Made by a program: the position numbers and the translations under genes
The notes under the pieces: model-generated
Told to the model about the DNA's origin: nothing
The model's input: only the letters and a program-made list of their open reading frames with translations
Database searches by the model: none
Assembly: GCF_002127655.1 (NCBI RefSeq)
Contig: NZ_NEHB01000006.1
Location: forward strand, 116,012-180,011
Direction of reading: 5' to 3'
DNA from: Janthinobacterium sp. GW456P
Lineage (GTDB): Bacteria; Pseudomonadota; Gammaproteobacteria; Burkholderiales; Burkholderiaceae_D
DNA length: 64,000 nucleotides
In this document: in pieces, positions 36,896 to 44,897 of the stretch
Numbering within the stretch: the stretch's first letter is position 1
How the letters are laid out: each line of letters starts with the position of its first letter

Positions 36896-37112
36896 CTTGA
36901 TGCAGCGCAATAGCAATGCTTGCCACGAAACATATTAAATCCTCCATAATTCAGCAGATCGCCCGGCCATCACGGGGCGCAGGCGGTGTTGTTATTTCGT
37001 TGATTTTTAAAGCATATTTTCTATGCAAGCCTGAGGAACGATGGCATATTAGTTGGGTAACGAATAGCACGCCCGTTCGTTTAGAAACCATAAAAAAGAC
37101 CGAGGAGACAAA

Positions 37113-38504
37113 ATGCATCAAACAAAATTTGCGCTGGCCGTGCTGGCTGCGGCTGTCCTTGCAGGTTGCGGCGGCGCCAGTGGCGGTGATCAAACCTTGA
37201 AAGTCAAATACACGGCGCAGGTGTCCTTCGGCGACAGCCTGTCCGATGTCGGTTCGTATGCTGTGGCCGGCGTGGCTGCCGCCGGTGGCGGCAAGTTCAC
37301 CATCAATGGCGACAATACCAAGATCAATCCTGAACTGACGGGCAAGAACTGGACCGAGCACCTGGCCGCGCAATTCGGCTTGCCGGCGCCTTGCGCTGCC
37401 GAAACGGGCCTGGAAGGCAGTGTACCGACCCTGCAGGCGCCGCGCATCAAGCATCCGGGCTGCTACGGCTACGCCATGGGCGGTTCGCGCGTGACCAACC
37501 CCGTCGGTCCGAACAACAAGTTGACGGGCAGCGAGCTCGGCGCTCTGACCGTGCCGGTGGTGACGCAGATCGCGAACCACCTGGCCGCTTCCGGCGGCAA
37601 GTTCAGCGGCACGGAAGCCGTCTTCGTGATGGCGGGCGGCAATGACGTACTGTTCCAGCTCGGCGCATTGCAGGCCGGTGCGACGGCGGCCGGCAAGGCT
37701 GCCGGCGCGACCGCTGCCGCGCAGGCCTTCGCGACCAACCTGACCCTGGCTCTGGCCGCCGGCGCCAACGATCCCACGACGGCGGCCGCTGCCATCGGCG
37801 CCGCCATCAAGACGGCCAGCGCCGCGCCTGGCGCCACGTCGACATCGATAGTACAGGCTGGCGTCTTCGCAGCCGCCAGCCAGCCGCGCACTGACTCCAT
37901 CAGTTCGCCCACGGTATATGGCCCGCTGGTGACCAAAGCGCAAGCCGATGCGACCGCGACAGGCAACGCCGCCGGCGCCAAGGCCGGTGCCGATTACGCT
38001 GCGGCCCAGGGGCCGTTGCTGGTTGCCTCCATGAAACAGGCCGGCACCGAACTGGTGGCGCTGGTCAAGGACCAGATCATCGCCAAGGGCGCCAACTATG
38101 TCATCGTCAACAACTTGCCGGACGTGGCCGGGACGCCATCGGGCTTGAGCAAGGATGCCAATACCAAGGCGCTCATCAACGCCATGGTCAGCGCCTTCAA
38201 TGGCGAACTGAGCGCGGGCTTGACGGGCAATGCGAAAGTCTTGCTGGTCGACGTATTTGCCGTCAGCCATGACCAGGGCACCAATCCTGGCCCGTATGGC
38301 TTGACCAACGTCAGCGAGACGGCGTGCGACCTGACGTCAGCGAAGAACTTCCTGGGCAGCTCGCTGGTCTGCACCGGCGCGAACCTGAAAGCGGGCGACG
38401 TCAGCCACTATTCGTATGCCGACGATGTGCACCCTACGCCGTTCAACAACCTGTTGCTGGCCCGTTATGTGGCCAAGGACATGGTCGTGCGGGGCTGGCT
38501 GTAA
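37113..38504 (+). CDS. SGNH/GDSL hydrolase lipoprotein with an Ala-rich insertion
   Basis: A 463-residue secreted esterase-type protein. The lipobox is LAGC with lipidated Cys19. Block I is FGDSLSD (nucleophile Ser42), block III is GGND (175-178), and block V is DDVHPTPFN near the C-terminus, so the catalytic Ser/Asp/His set is complete. Between blocks III and V, roughly residues 186-300 are Ala/Gly/Thr-rich and look like an insertion in the hydrolase fold. SD GAGGAG precedes the ATG. An OmpW-type porin gene follows on the same strand after 98 bp. Substrate is unknown; lipid or polymer ester cleavage is typical of relatives. Confidence 0.85.
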   Translation: MHQTKFALAVLAAAVLAGCGGASGGDQTLKVKYTAQVSFGDSLSDVGSYAVAGVAAAGGGKFTINGDNTKINPELTGKNWTEHLAAQFGLPAPCAAETGLEGSVPTLQAPRIKHPGCYGYAMGGSRVTNPVGPNNKLTGSELGALTVPVVTQIANHLAASGGKFSGTEAVFVMAGGNDVLFQLGALQAGATAAGKAAGATAAAQAFATNLTLALAAGANDPTTAAAAIGAAIKTASAAPGATSTSIVQAGVFAAASQPRTDSISSPTVYGPLVTKAQADATATGNAAGAKAGADYAAAQGPLLVASMKQAGTELVALVKDQIIAKGANYVIVNNLPDVAGTPSGLSKDANTKALINAMVSAFNGELSAGLTGNAKVLLVDVFAVSHDQGTNPGPYGLTNVSETACDLTSAKNFLGSSLVCTGANLKAGDVSHYSYADDVHPTPFNNLLLARYVAKDMVVRGWL

Positions 38505-38602
38505 GGAATCGCCGCGCCGGCCGCGTCCCGGGGACGTGGATGGCGCTGGCAGCGACAAGACTGGATAGCCCGGCTATCCGCACATAATGATCAGGAGACA
38601 AG

Positions 38603-39283
38603 ATGAAAAATCGTTTGAATACCGCTGCACGCGTGCTGGCCGCCGCCGCCGCGATGGCCATGGCGACGGGCGCTTCGGCACAAAGCGCCGGCACCTGGAC
38701 GGCCAAGGTCGGCATCAACAAGATCACGCCGCACGTGGACAGTGGCGACATTTCCGCGCCGGCACTGCCTGGCACGAAAGCCGACGTCAAGGCGGATACC
38801 AAGCCCATCCTGACCTTTGCCTACATGGTCACGGACAATATTTCTGCCGAACTCGACTTGGGCGTGCCGTACAAGCATGACCTGATCGGCGATGGTGCCA
38901 TCAAGGGCACGGGCAAGCTGGGCACGGCGGAAGTGCTGCCGCCGACGGCCTTCATCCAGTACCGCTTCTTCCAGCCGAACGCGATGATCCGTCCCTACGT
39001 GGGCGCTGGCCTGACGTATGCCTATTTTCAGAAGGAAAAAGGTTCGGGCCAGATGACGGCCCTGCTGGATCCGGGCGGACAGCCGGTCAAGTATCGCCTC
39101 GATAACAAGCTGGCCGGCAGCTTGCAGATCGGCAGCACCCTGGCCTTCAACGAGCGCTGGTTTGCCGACGTGGCCGTCGTCAAGACGTTCCTGAAAACCA
39201 AGGCGAAATTTTCGACCGGCCAGACGCAGGACATCACGCTCGACCCGATTGCCGTCAGCATCGGCATCGGCTACAAGTTCTGA
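38603..39283 (+). CDS. OmpW family outer-membrane protein
   Basis: A 226-residue eight-stranded beta-barrel. It has a signal peptide (about 1-28, ending ASA), alternating hydrophobic strands, the family motifs GTWTAKVGINKI, PPTAFIQYRFF and PYVGAGLTYAYF, and a C-terminal IGIGYKF ending in the terminal Phe needed for BAM recognition. OmpW channels pass small hydrophobic molecules. The neighbouring GDSL hydrolase could supply such products, but that is inference. It is followed by a bidirectional terminator. Confidence 0.9.
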   Translation: MKNRLNTAARVLAAAAAMAMATGASAQSAGTWTAKVGINKITPHVDSGDISAPALPGTKADVKADTKPILTFAYMVTDNISAELDLGVPYKHDLIGDGAIKGTGKLGTAEVLPPTAFIQYRFFQPNAMIRPYVGAGLTYAYFQKEKGSGQMTALLDPGGQPVKYRLDNKLAGSLQIGSTLAFNERWFADVAVVKTFLKTKAKFSTGQTQDITLDPIAVSIGIGYKF

Positions 39284-39296
39284 TTTTTTCGGCCAT

Positions 39297-39326
39297 AAAA
39301 AAATCCGCCTCGGCGGATTTTTTTTT
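39297..39326. terminator. Bidirectional terminator between ompW and flavin reductase genes
   Basis: AAATCCGC-CTCG-GCGGATTT flanked by an A run on the left and T run on the right. It can terminate transcription from both convergent genes. Confidence 0.92.
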
Positions 39327-39336
39327 GTCCCGCTGC

Positions 39337-39843
39337 TCAGGCTGGCGGTGTATTGAACTGTCCATTGTGGAAGATCAAGGGCGGCTGCGCCGTAAACGCG
39401 CATTGTTCCACTTCGCCCACGAAAATGACGTGGTCGCCTTCCGGATAGCGGCTGCGGTTGTGGCATTCGAACCAGGCCGACGCGCCTTTCAGGATAGGCT
39501 GACCCGTGCGCGACAGCTCGTATTCGACGTCGTCGAAAGGATTCGGCGTACGGCGCGCAAAGCGCTGCGCCAGTTCCGCCTGCTCGGCGCCCAGCACATT
39601 GATGACGTAATGCGAGTTGCCGCTGAAAATCGGCATGCTGTTTGCCACGGAACCGAGGCTCCACAGCACCAGGGGCGGCGACAGCGAGACGGAATTGAAG
39701 GAACTGGCCGTCAGACCGCGGAAACTGCCGTCGGCCAGGCGCGTCGTGATGACCGTCACGCCAGTGGCAAACTGCGACAATGCCTGGCGGAAATGTATCG
39801 TATCGAATTCTTGCGCTGGCGCGCGGGGAGAGCGTGTGTTCAT
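39337..39843 (-). CDS. Flavin reductase family protein
   Basis: A 168-residue FMN-binding split-barrel protein of the HpaC/flavin reductase group. It shows FRQALSQFATGVTVITTR, the flavin-binding GLTASSFNSVSLSPPLVLWSL segment, cited by ends, and the C-terminal GDHVIFVGEVE with conserved His. Such enzymes reduce free flavin with NAD(P)H for partner monooxygenases, none of which is seen nearby. Single gene, divergent from msrA. Confidence 0.9.
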   Translation of the reverse strand: MNTRSPRAPAQEFDTIHFRQALSQFATGVTVITTRLADGSFRGLTASSFNSVSLSPPLVLWSLGSVANSMPIFSGNSHYVINVLGAEQAELAQRFARRTPNPFDDVEYELSRTGQPILKGASAWFECHNRSRYPEGDHVIFVGEVEQCAFTAQPPLIFHNGQFNTPPA

Positions 39844-39880
39844 GGGTGACCTGTCTATTTGCTGACATTATGCCAAAAAT

Positions 39881-39906
39881 CGGCCACGCCAGCGCAATCG
39901 TGGCCG
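39881..39906. other. Inverted repeat in the flavin reductase/msrA divergent region
   Basis: CGGCCACG (39881-39888) and CGTGGCCG (39899-39906) are perfect 8-bp arms with a 10-nt spacer; operator or hairpin, undetermined. Confidence 0.4.
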
Positions 39907-40020
39907 GCATGCCCCTTATGTGCGGTGCATCACGCGCCGTTTCAAGCGGCACTGCAGGCCATGGCGCTTTGCGTTACAGTAATGAAATGATACGTCGCAC
40001 AGGCGTTGCGGGAGGACATC

Positions 40021-40554
40021 ATGAACCAACAGACGGAAGTGGCGGTATTCGGCGGTGGCTGTTTCTGGTGCCTCGCTGCCGTGTACGGGGAAGTGCGCGG
40101 CGTGACGCGCGTCGAGTCCGGCTACACGGGCGGCAGCGTGCCCAACCCCACGTATGAACAGGTATGCACGGGCGAGACGGGCCACGCGGAAGTGGTGCGG
40201 CTGGAATTCGATCCAGCCATTATCGGCTATCACGACTTGCTGGAAATCTTTTTTACCTTGCACGATCCTACCACCCTGAACCGGCAGGGCAACGATGTCG
40301 GCACGCAATTTCGCTCCGTCATCCACTACCAGTCGGCCGCGCAGGAACAGGTGGCGCGCAAGGTGCTCGCCGAGATGGCCGGTGTGTGGGATGCGCCCAT
40401 CGTCACGCAGCTGGCGCCGGCATCGGTCTTTTATCCGGCCGAGGATTACCACCAGAATTATGTCGAGCAGCATCCCTTGCAGGGCTATTGCGCCCTCGTT
40501 GTCGCACCCAAGGTGGAAAAATTCCGCGCCATGTACGCGAAGCGCCTGAAGTAA
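40021..40554 (+). CDS. msrA: Peptide-methionine (S)-S-oxide reductase
   Basis: Repairs oxidised methionine. It has 177 residues. The catalytic Cys is in GGCFWC. The residue two places further on is Ala (GCFWCLA), where many MsrA proteins have Glu. The TGHAEVV motif with its catalytic Glu and the YPAEDYHQNY motif are intact, and a possible resolving Cys sits in LQGYC. The ATG at 40021 has GGGAGGA close upstream. Grouped near cfa and a hemerythrin-containing gene, suggesting an oxidative or membrane-stress neighbourhood. Confidence 0.95.
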   Translation: MNQQTEVAVFGGGCFWCLAAVYGEVRGVTRVESGYTGGSVPNPTYEQVCTGETGHAEVVRLEFDPAIIGYHDLLEIFFTLHDPTTLNRQGNDVGTQFRSVIHYQSAAQEQVARKVLAEMAGVWDAPIVTQLAPASVFYPAEDYHQNYVEQHPLQGYCALVVAPKVEKFRAMYAKRLK

Positions 40555-40570
40555 GGGCCGCGCGCGTCCG

Positions 40571-41806
40571 TCAGGTCGCGAGCTGGGCCGCCGGCCTGGC
40601 ATCGTGCGCATACATGTAGTTGCGCGACCAGGGCAGGGTGGAGGAACGCCGGCCCGCCTTCACGCAGACGATCTGGTACAGGCTGATCAAATCTTGCTCG
40701 AAGGCATAGGCGCAGCCCGCCAGGTAGACGTGCCAGATGCGGAAGCGCCGTTCGCCCGCCAGTGGACGGATCTGCTCGGCATGGGCTTCGAAATTTTCCG
40801 TCCACAGGGCGCAGGTGCGCGCATAGTGGCGCCGCAGGTTTTCCACGTCGAGCACTTCCAGCCCCCCTTGCTGCATGGTTTTCAGGACATTGCCGATATG
40901 GGCCAGTTCGCCGTGGGGAAACACATATTTTTCGATGAATTCGCCGCCGCCATATGGCGTCTCGCCATTCTCCGGGTCGGTCGAGGTGATGCCATGGTTC
41001 ATCGCCATACCGTCCGGCGCCAGCAGCTTGTTGATGATGGAAAAATAATCGGGCAAATGTTTCAAGCCCACGTGCTCGAACATGCCCACGCTGGTGATGC
41101 GGTCGAACTGGCCCGTGACGTCGCGGTAGTCTTGCAGGCGGATGTCGATCAGGTGGGCCAGGCCGGCCGCCGCCACGCGCTCGCGCGCCAGCGCGTACTG
41201 GTTTTCCGACAGGGTCACGCCCACGCAGCGGGCGCCATATTGTTGCGCGGCACGCATGACGAGCGCGCCCCAGCCGCAGCCGATGTCGAGCAGGGTCTGG
41301 CCTGGCTGCAGCTGGATTTTCTTCAGGATATGGTCGATTTTCTTGACTTGTGCCTGCGCCAGCGTTTCATCGCCGTGTTCGAAATAGGCGCAGGAATACA
41401 CGAGGGCGGGATCGAGAAATTGTTCATAAAACGCGTTCGACACGTCGTAGTGGTAGCGGATGGCTTCGGCATCCTTGCTCTTGTCGTGCGTAAAGCTGCG
41501 CACGATGCGGGCCAGCTTGCCTTCCGGTTTCAAGGTGCTGCGCGCCAGGGCATTGCAGATGGAAATCATGTCCTGGGCCGTGCCCTTGACTTCGATATTG
41601 CCTTCCACATAGGCTGAACCCAGGTTGGCCAGCGAGGGGTTCAGCAGATAGCGGGCCGAGGCGACGGTCGGCAGGCGGATGGTGACACGCGGCGCTTCAC
41701 TGGACAGGTCGACATGCTGGCCGTTCCACAATTCTATGCGCAGCGGCAATGCGGTCTTGCTGCGGATGCTGGCGATCCAGGACTTGAGTTGGTTTTGTAC
41801 AAACAA
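40571..41806 (-). CDS. cfa: Cyclopropane-fatty-acyl-phospholipid synthase
   Basis: SAM-dependent cyclopropanation of unsaturated acyl chains in membrane phospholipids. The TTG-started product has 411 residues. Its N-terminal domain is followed by the methyltransferase core: DIGCGWGALVMRAA binds SAM, and GVTLSENQ, SVGMFEHVG and NYMYA are conserved, with the Cys region AYFEHGDETL. I place the start at the TTG at 41806 because a perfect GGAGG (41812-41816) precedes it by 5 nt; the alternative TTG at 41818 overlaps that SD. A perfect 20-bp palindrome lies just upstream, so translation may be controlled. Confidence 0.92.
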   Translation of the reverse strand: MFVQNQLKSWIASIRSKTALPLRIELWNGQHVDLSSEAPRVTIRLPTVASARYLLNPSLANLGSAYVEGNIEVKGTAQDMISICNALARSTLKPEGKLARIVRSFTHDKSKDAEAIRYHYDVSNAFYEQFLDPALVYSCAYFEHGDETLAQAQVKKIDHILKKIQLQPGQTLLDIGCGWGALVMRAAQQYGARCVGVTLSENQYALARERVAAAGLAHLIDIRLQDYRDVTGQFDRITSVGMFEHVGLKHLPDYFSIINKLLAPDGMAMNHGITSTDPENGETPYGGGEFIEKYVFPHGELAHIGNVLKTMQQGGLEVLDVENLRRHYARTCALWTENFEAHAEQIRPLAGERRFRIWHVYLAGCAYAFEQDLISLYQIVCVKAGRRSSTLPWSRNYMYAHDARPAAQLAT

Positions 41807-41822
41807 AATAGCCTCCAATGAA

Positions 41823-41842
41823 GCCGCCCCAGCTGGGGCGGC
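41823..41842 (-). promoter_or_regulatory. Perfect 20-bp palindrome in the cfa leader
   Basis: GCCGCCCCAGCTGGGGCGGC is fully self-complementary and ends 6 nt before the cfa SD (41812-41816). As RNA it can form an 8-bp GC stem with an AGCU loop immediately 5' of the ribosome binding site. No T tract follows, so an ordinary terminator is unlikely. Confidence 0.6.
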
Positions 41843-41933
41843 AAATTGAGAAACAATGTCATTTAGTAACTTCTACCCTCATAGCCTACACTTATATTGA
41901 CCAGCTTGCTTTGCGCCGCCTTGGCTATCCTGC

Positions 41934-43142
41934 TTATGGTTGCAAGCGTTGCATGCTCCATTGCCCGTCAGCACCGCGTGTAAACACGATGCGGTCGTGG
42001 AAGCGTGAACGGCGTCCCTGCCAGAATTCGATGCGTTCCGGCTGCAAACGGTAGCCGCCCCAGTGGGCCGGGCGCGGCGGTTGCGCATCGCCGACGGCGG
42101 CGGCCACGGCCTCGTAATTGCGTTCCAGCGCGTCACGGTCGGCGATAGGGGCGCTTTGCTGCGAGGCAATGGCGGACAGCCGGCTTTGCACGGGGCGCAC
42201 ATTGAAATACTCGTCGCTCTCGGCCGCCGTGGTTTTCACCACCGTGCCTTCGATGCGCACTTGCCGCTCCAGCTCGCGCCAGAAGAACAGCAGGGCGGCG
42301 TGCGGGTTATGCGCAAGCTGTTGGCCCTTGTCGCTGTGGTAATTCGTGTACCAGGTAAAGCCGCGCTCGTCGAACTGCTTGATCAGCACGATACGCGAGC
42401 TGGGCTTGCCGTCGGCACTGACGGTGCACAAGTCCATGGCATTTGGCTCCATCACCTGCGCGTGAACGGCCTCGGCAAACCATTTCTGGAACTGGGCGAT
42501 GGGATCGGCCAGCAGGTCCGTCTCGCTCAGGCGCGATTGCACGTAATCGGTGCGCATGGCGGCCAGCACGGCGGCCGGGTCTGCCTGCACGGGGTCTTCC
42601 GGTGCATCGGGCGCGATGCCGCGGCGGCGCTGCATCGCCGTGCCCAGCTGCTCCATCTGCTGCGCGCTGAACAGGCGCTTGGCCATCGGCGCCAGCTGGC
42701 CCTCTTCCTTGGCCATGTGGGCCTGGTAGGCAGCCACATAGTCGCGCACGCCATGGGCGGACAGTTGCACGCCCGTGCCGGCGGCGATGGCATCGAGTTC
42801 CGGGCGCAGGGTCAGCCAGGCCTGGTCCATGCGCTGGTGGTCGGCCAGGATGTCCGGAACCAGGGTCACCAGCAGGGCCGCATCGTCGCCCGTGGCCGTC
42901 GCCTGCAGCATGGGCATCAGGTCCTGCTCTTCATCGTCATGGTGCAGATGGGCGGCTTGATTGAAATATTGCAACACTGCCTTGGCCGCCTGCTGCGCAT
43001 CCGCCGTGTTGCCGTGCTGCACCAGATGGGCCAGCAGGTTTTGCAGAGTCGTCAGTTGCTTGCGGATCTTGTCGTGGCAATGCTTGAGCACGGCGATGGG
43101 CTGGTCAAAGCCGGGAACGGAGTCGAACAGGGGAGAGGTCAT
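41934..43142 (-). CDS. pdxH: Hemerythrin domain fused to pyridoxamine 5'-phosphate oxidase
   Basis: A single 402-residue frame with two complete domains. Residues about 12-160 form a hemerythrin HHE four-helix bundle, with candidate di-iron ligands in KHCHD (20-24), HLHHDDEE (65-72), DHQRMD (101-106) and HMAKEE (142-147). After a Pro-rich linker (about 172-190), residues 192-402 align with the whole of PdxH. They show ADPIAQFQKWF, SSRIVLIKQFD, ERQVRIEGTV, HWGGYRL and the C-terminal EFWQGRRSRFHDR active-site segment. PdxH oxidises pyridoxine or pyridoxamine phosphate to pyridoxal phosphate with FMN and O2. The ATG at 43142 (MTSPLFDS) begins the first helix region. The fusion is not the normal PdxH architecture, which is about 215 residues. 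Confidence 0.9.
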   Translation of the reverse strand: MTSPLFDSVPGFDQPIAVLKHCHDKIRKQLTTLQNLLAHLVQHGNTADAQQAAKAVLQYFNQAAHLHHDDEEQDLMPMLQATATGDDAALLVTLVPDILADHQRMDQAWLTLRPELDAIAAGTGVQLSAHGVRDYVAAYQAHMAKEEGQLAPMAKRLFSAQQMEQLGTAMQRRRGIAPDAPEDPVQADPAAVLAAMRTDYVQSRLSETDLLADPIAQFQKWFAEAVHAQVMEPNAMDLCTVSADGKPSSRIVLIKQFDERGFTWYTNYHSDKGQQLAHNPHAALLFFWRELERQVRIEGTVVKTTAAESDEYFNVRPVQSRLSAIASQQSAPIADRDALERNYEAVAAAVGDAQPPRPAHWGGYRLQPERIEFWQGRRSRFHDRIVFTRGADGQWSMQRLQP

Positions 43143-43255
43143 GGCGAGTTCTCGTGGTGAACGGTGTGGGGGCGCGGCGACAAACGGAGCTTGTCGCTGT
43201 GTCAATCCGGCTATTTTAGAATATCCGCCAGCGCAGTGTCCGTTAAAATGGCGCC

Positions 43256-44113
43256 ATGCATACCTCCACCAATGAACTAATTTCCATGGACTTGACCGAG
43301 ATCGATTTTGAACGGCGTTTCGGCGGCATAGCCCGCCTGTACGGCGCCGCCGCGCTGGAACGTTTTCGCGCGGCCCACGTGTGTGTGATCGGCGTGGGCG
43401 GCGTCGGTTCCTGGATTGTCGAAGCGCTGGCGCGCAGCGCCGTCGGCCGCCTGACCCTGATCGACCTCGACAATGTTGCCGAATCGAACATCAACCGCCA
43501 GATCCAGGCCATGAGCGACACCATCGGCAAGGCCAAGATCACGGCCCTGGCCGAACGCATCGAACTGATCAACCCGTTTTGCCAGGTCACGCAGATCGAG
43601 GATTTCATCACGCCCGATAATCTGGACCAGTTGCTGGGCGGGCGCGATTTCGACTACCTGGTCGACGCCATCGACAATGCCAAGGCGAAAGCGGCCGTGA
43701 TCGCGTATTGCCGCGCGCGCAATCTGCCCATGCTGACCATCGGCAGCGCGGGCGGGCAGACGGACCCGACCCTGATCGCCGTGCGCGATTTGTCGAAGAC
43801 GGAGCAGGAGCCGCTGCTCAAGCGCGTGCGCAAACTGTTGCGCACCGAATATGGCTTTCCGCGTGGCGTGAAAAACAAATTCAATGTCGATGCCGTGTTT
43901 TCCATGGAGCCGTTGAGCACGCCCGAGAGCGCGGAAGCGTGTGCCATCGATGGCAGCACGCCCGCCGGCGTGACGGGCTTGAATTGCGCCGGCTTCGGTT
44001 CCAGCGTGGTGGTGACGGCCAGCTTCGGCATGGTGGCGGCCGCCCATGCGCTGAAAAGCTTGCGCCAGGACAAACTTGCCGCCGTGCCAGTGACAGTGCC
44101 GGACGCCGCCTAG
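43256..44113 (+). CDS. tcdA: tRNA threonylcarbamoyladenosine dehydratase
   Basis: Cyclises t6A37 to ct6A in tRNA using ATP. A 285-residue E1-like (ThiF/MoeB fold) protein: ERRFGGIARLYG start, VIGVGGVGSWIVEALARSAVG nucleotide loop, cited for GVGGVGSW, then DLDNVAESNINRQ and YLVDAIDNAKAKAA, and the Cys in LNCAGFGS. An in-frame ATG at 43286 (MDLTEIDFERRF) is an alternative start. Divergent from the hemerythrin-pdxH gene. Sua5, encoded about 7 kb upstream, makes the precursor modification. Confidence 0.93.
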   Translation: MHTSTNELISMDLTEIDFERRFGGIARLYGAAALERFRAAHVCVIGVGGVGSWIVEALARSAVGRLTLIDLDNVAESNINRQIQAMSDTIGKAKITALAERIELINPFCQVTQIEDFITPDNLDQLLGGRDFDYLVDAIDNAKAKAAVIAYCRARNLPMLTIGSAGGQTDPTLIAVRDLSKTEQEPLLKRVRKLLRTEYGFPRGVKNKFNVDAVFSMEPLSTPESAEACAIDGSTPAGVTGLNCAGFGSSVVVTASFGMVAAAHALKSLRQDKLAAVPVTVPDAA

Positions 44114-44114
44114 G

Positions 44115-44642
44115 TCACGCCGCTTCAACCAATTTCCGGCTGGCCAGGATGCGGTAGTCGCCGCTGCTTTTCAGCGATTCCACCAGCACCAGCTCGTCCG
44201 CCTGCCAGGCGATGGGCGCGAAGTCCTGGCTTGCCGGCGGCGGTGCCTGGCGCGCCAGGGTCACGTGCGGCGTAAAGCGGTCGTGCTCGAAGCGGGGCGC
44301 CAGCCCCTGTTCCGCCAGGGCGCGCATGCAGGCCGCGCGCAAGGCCAGCAGGGCGGGCGACGGCTGCGCCAGGGCGGCCCAGGCCAGCGCCAGCTGCGTA
44401 AAATGGCTGGCGTGGTCGAACAGCAAGGGCATGGGGCGCGCCGGCAATTGTTGCAGGATATCGCGCAGGGCCGGCAAGTCGCTGGCCGGGCGCTGGCCCA
44501 GGAAGGCCAGGGTCAGGTGCAGTTTTTCCGGGCGCACGGGTTTGCCTTGCAGGCGCGCCTGCCAGGCGGCCAGAGCCGCGCGCGTGGCCGCATCGGGCCA
44601 CAGCGCGTAAAACAGGCGGGGAGCGTGTATATCGGGCGACAA
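44115..44642 (-). CDS. thpR: RNA 2',3'-cyclic phosphodiesterase ThpR (2H family)
   Basis: Opens 2',3'-cyclic phosphates on RNA to 2'-phosphates. It has 175 residues with the two signature tetrapeptides of the 2H superfamily, HLTL (in KLHLTLAFLGQ) and HVTL (in FTPHVTLAR). RLFYALWPDAATRAAL is the typical N-terminus. No ATG is suitably placed, so I take the TTG at 44642, which has AGGA 5 nt upstream; the open frame further upstream enters a palindromic element. It ends one base from tcdA, tail to tail. Confidence 0.85.
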   Translation of the reverse strand: MSPDIHAPRLFYALWPDAATRAALAAWQARLQGKPVRPEKLHLTLAFLGQRPASDLPALRDILQQLPARPMPLLFDHASHFTQLALAWAALAQPSPALLALRAACMRALAEQGLAPRFEHDRFTPHVTLARQAPPPASQDFAPIAWQADELVLVESLKSSGDYRILASRKLVEAA

Positions 44643-44699
44643 GTTTTTCCTATCGTTGCGGCGGTTTGCTATTATTGGCGTTCCCTGCCGACTTGCATT

Positions 44700-44859
44700 A
44701 AGTAGGGCGTAATAAATTATTGTGATTTCTGACTTCCATACCCGGCGCTCTGCGGTGTTGCCCGCTGCTGACAGTGCTCGCACTGCGTCGCAGCGGGCGC
44801 CTTGCAGAGCATCCGGTTCTGTTCGTCATAACTTCACAATAATTTCCCACGACCTACTT
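44700..44859. mobile_element. 160-bp palindromic MITE-like element
   Basis: Terminal inverted repeats of 26 nt (44700-44725 and 44834-44859) match at 22 positions, including perfect 7-nt AAGTAGG ends and a perfect 12-nt AAATTATTGTGA inner block. Inside are nested complementary pairs: TGAC/GTCA, CCGG/CCGG, GCTCTGC/GCAGAGC (44747-44753 with 44804-44810), CCCGCTGC/GCAGCGGG (44761-44768 with 44790-44797) and CAGTGC/GCACTG. It encodes no protein. No target-site duplication is obvious. It lies 38 bp upstream of the FKBP gene. Confidence 0.6.
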
Positions 44860-44897
44860 GGCCGGGATCTCACCGAAACTCACTGAAAGAATACATC

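Noticed and set aside
36916..37200. 94-codon frame covering the leader of the GDSL lipoprotein gene
   Set aside because: Overlaps the promoter region and lipoprotein start in another frame, with no SD or family resemblance.
41807..41818. Upstream TTG at 41818 as the cfa start
   Set aside because: That codon overlaps the GGAGG sequence, which is correctly spaced for the TTG at 41806 instead.
41934..43142. Treating the hemerythrin and PdxH parts as two separate genes
   Set aside because: The frame runs without a stop through the linker. A Met at residue 196 exists, but no convincing ribosome binding site was noted before it. Kept as a fusion, subject to sequence confirmation.
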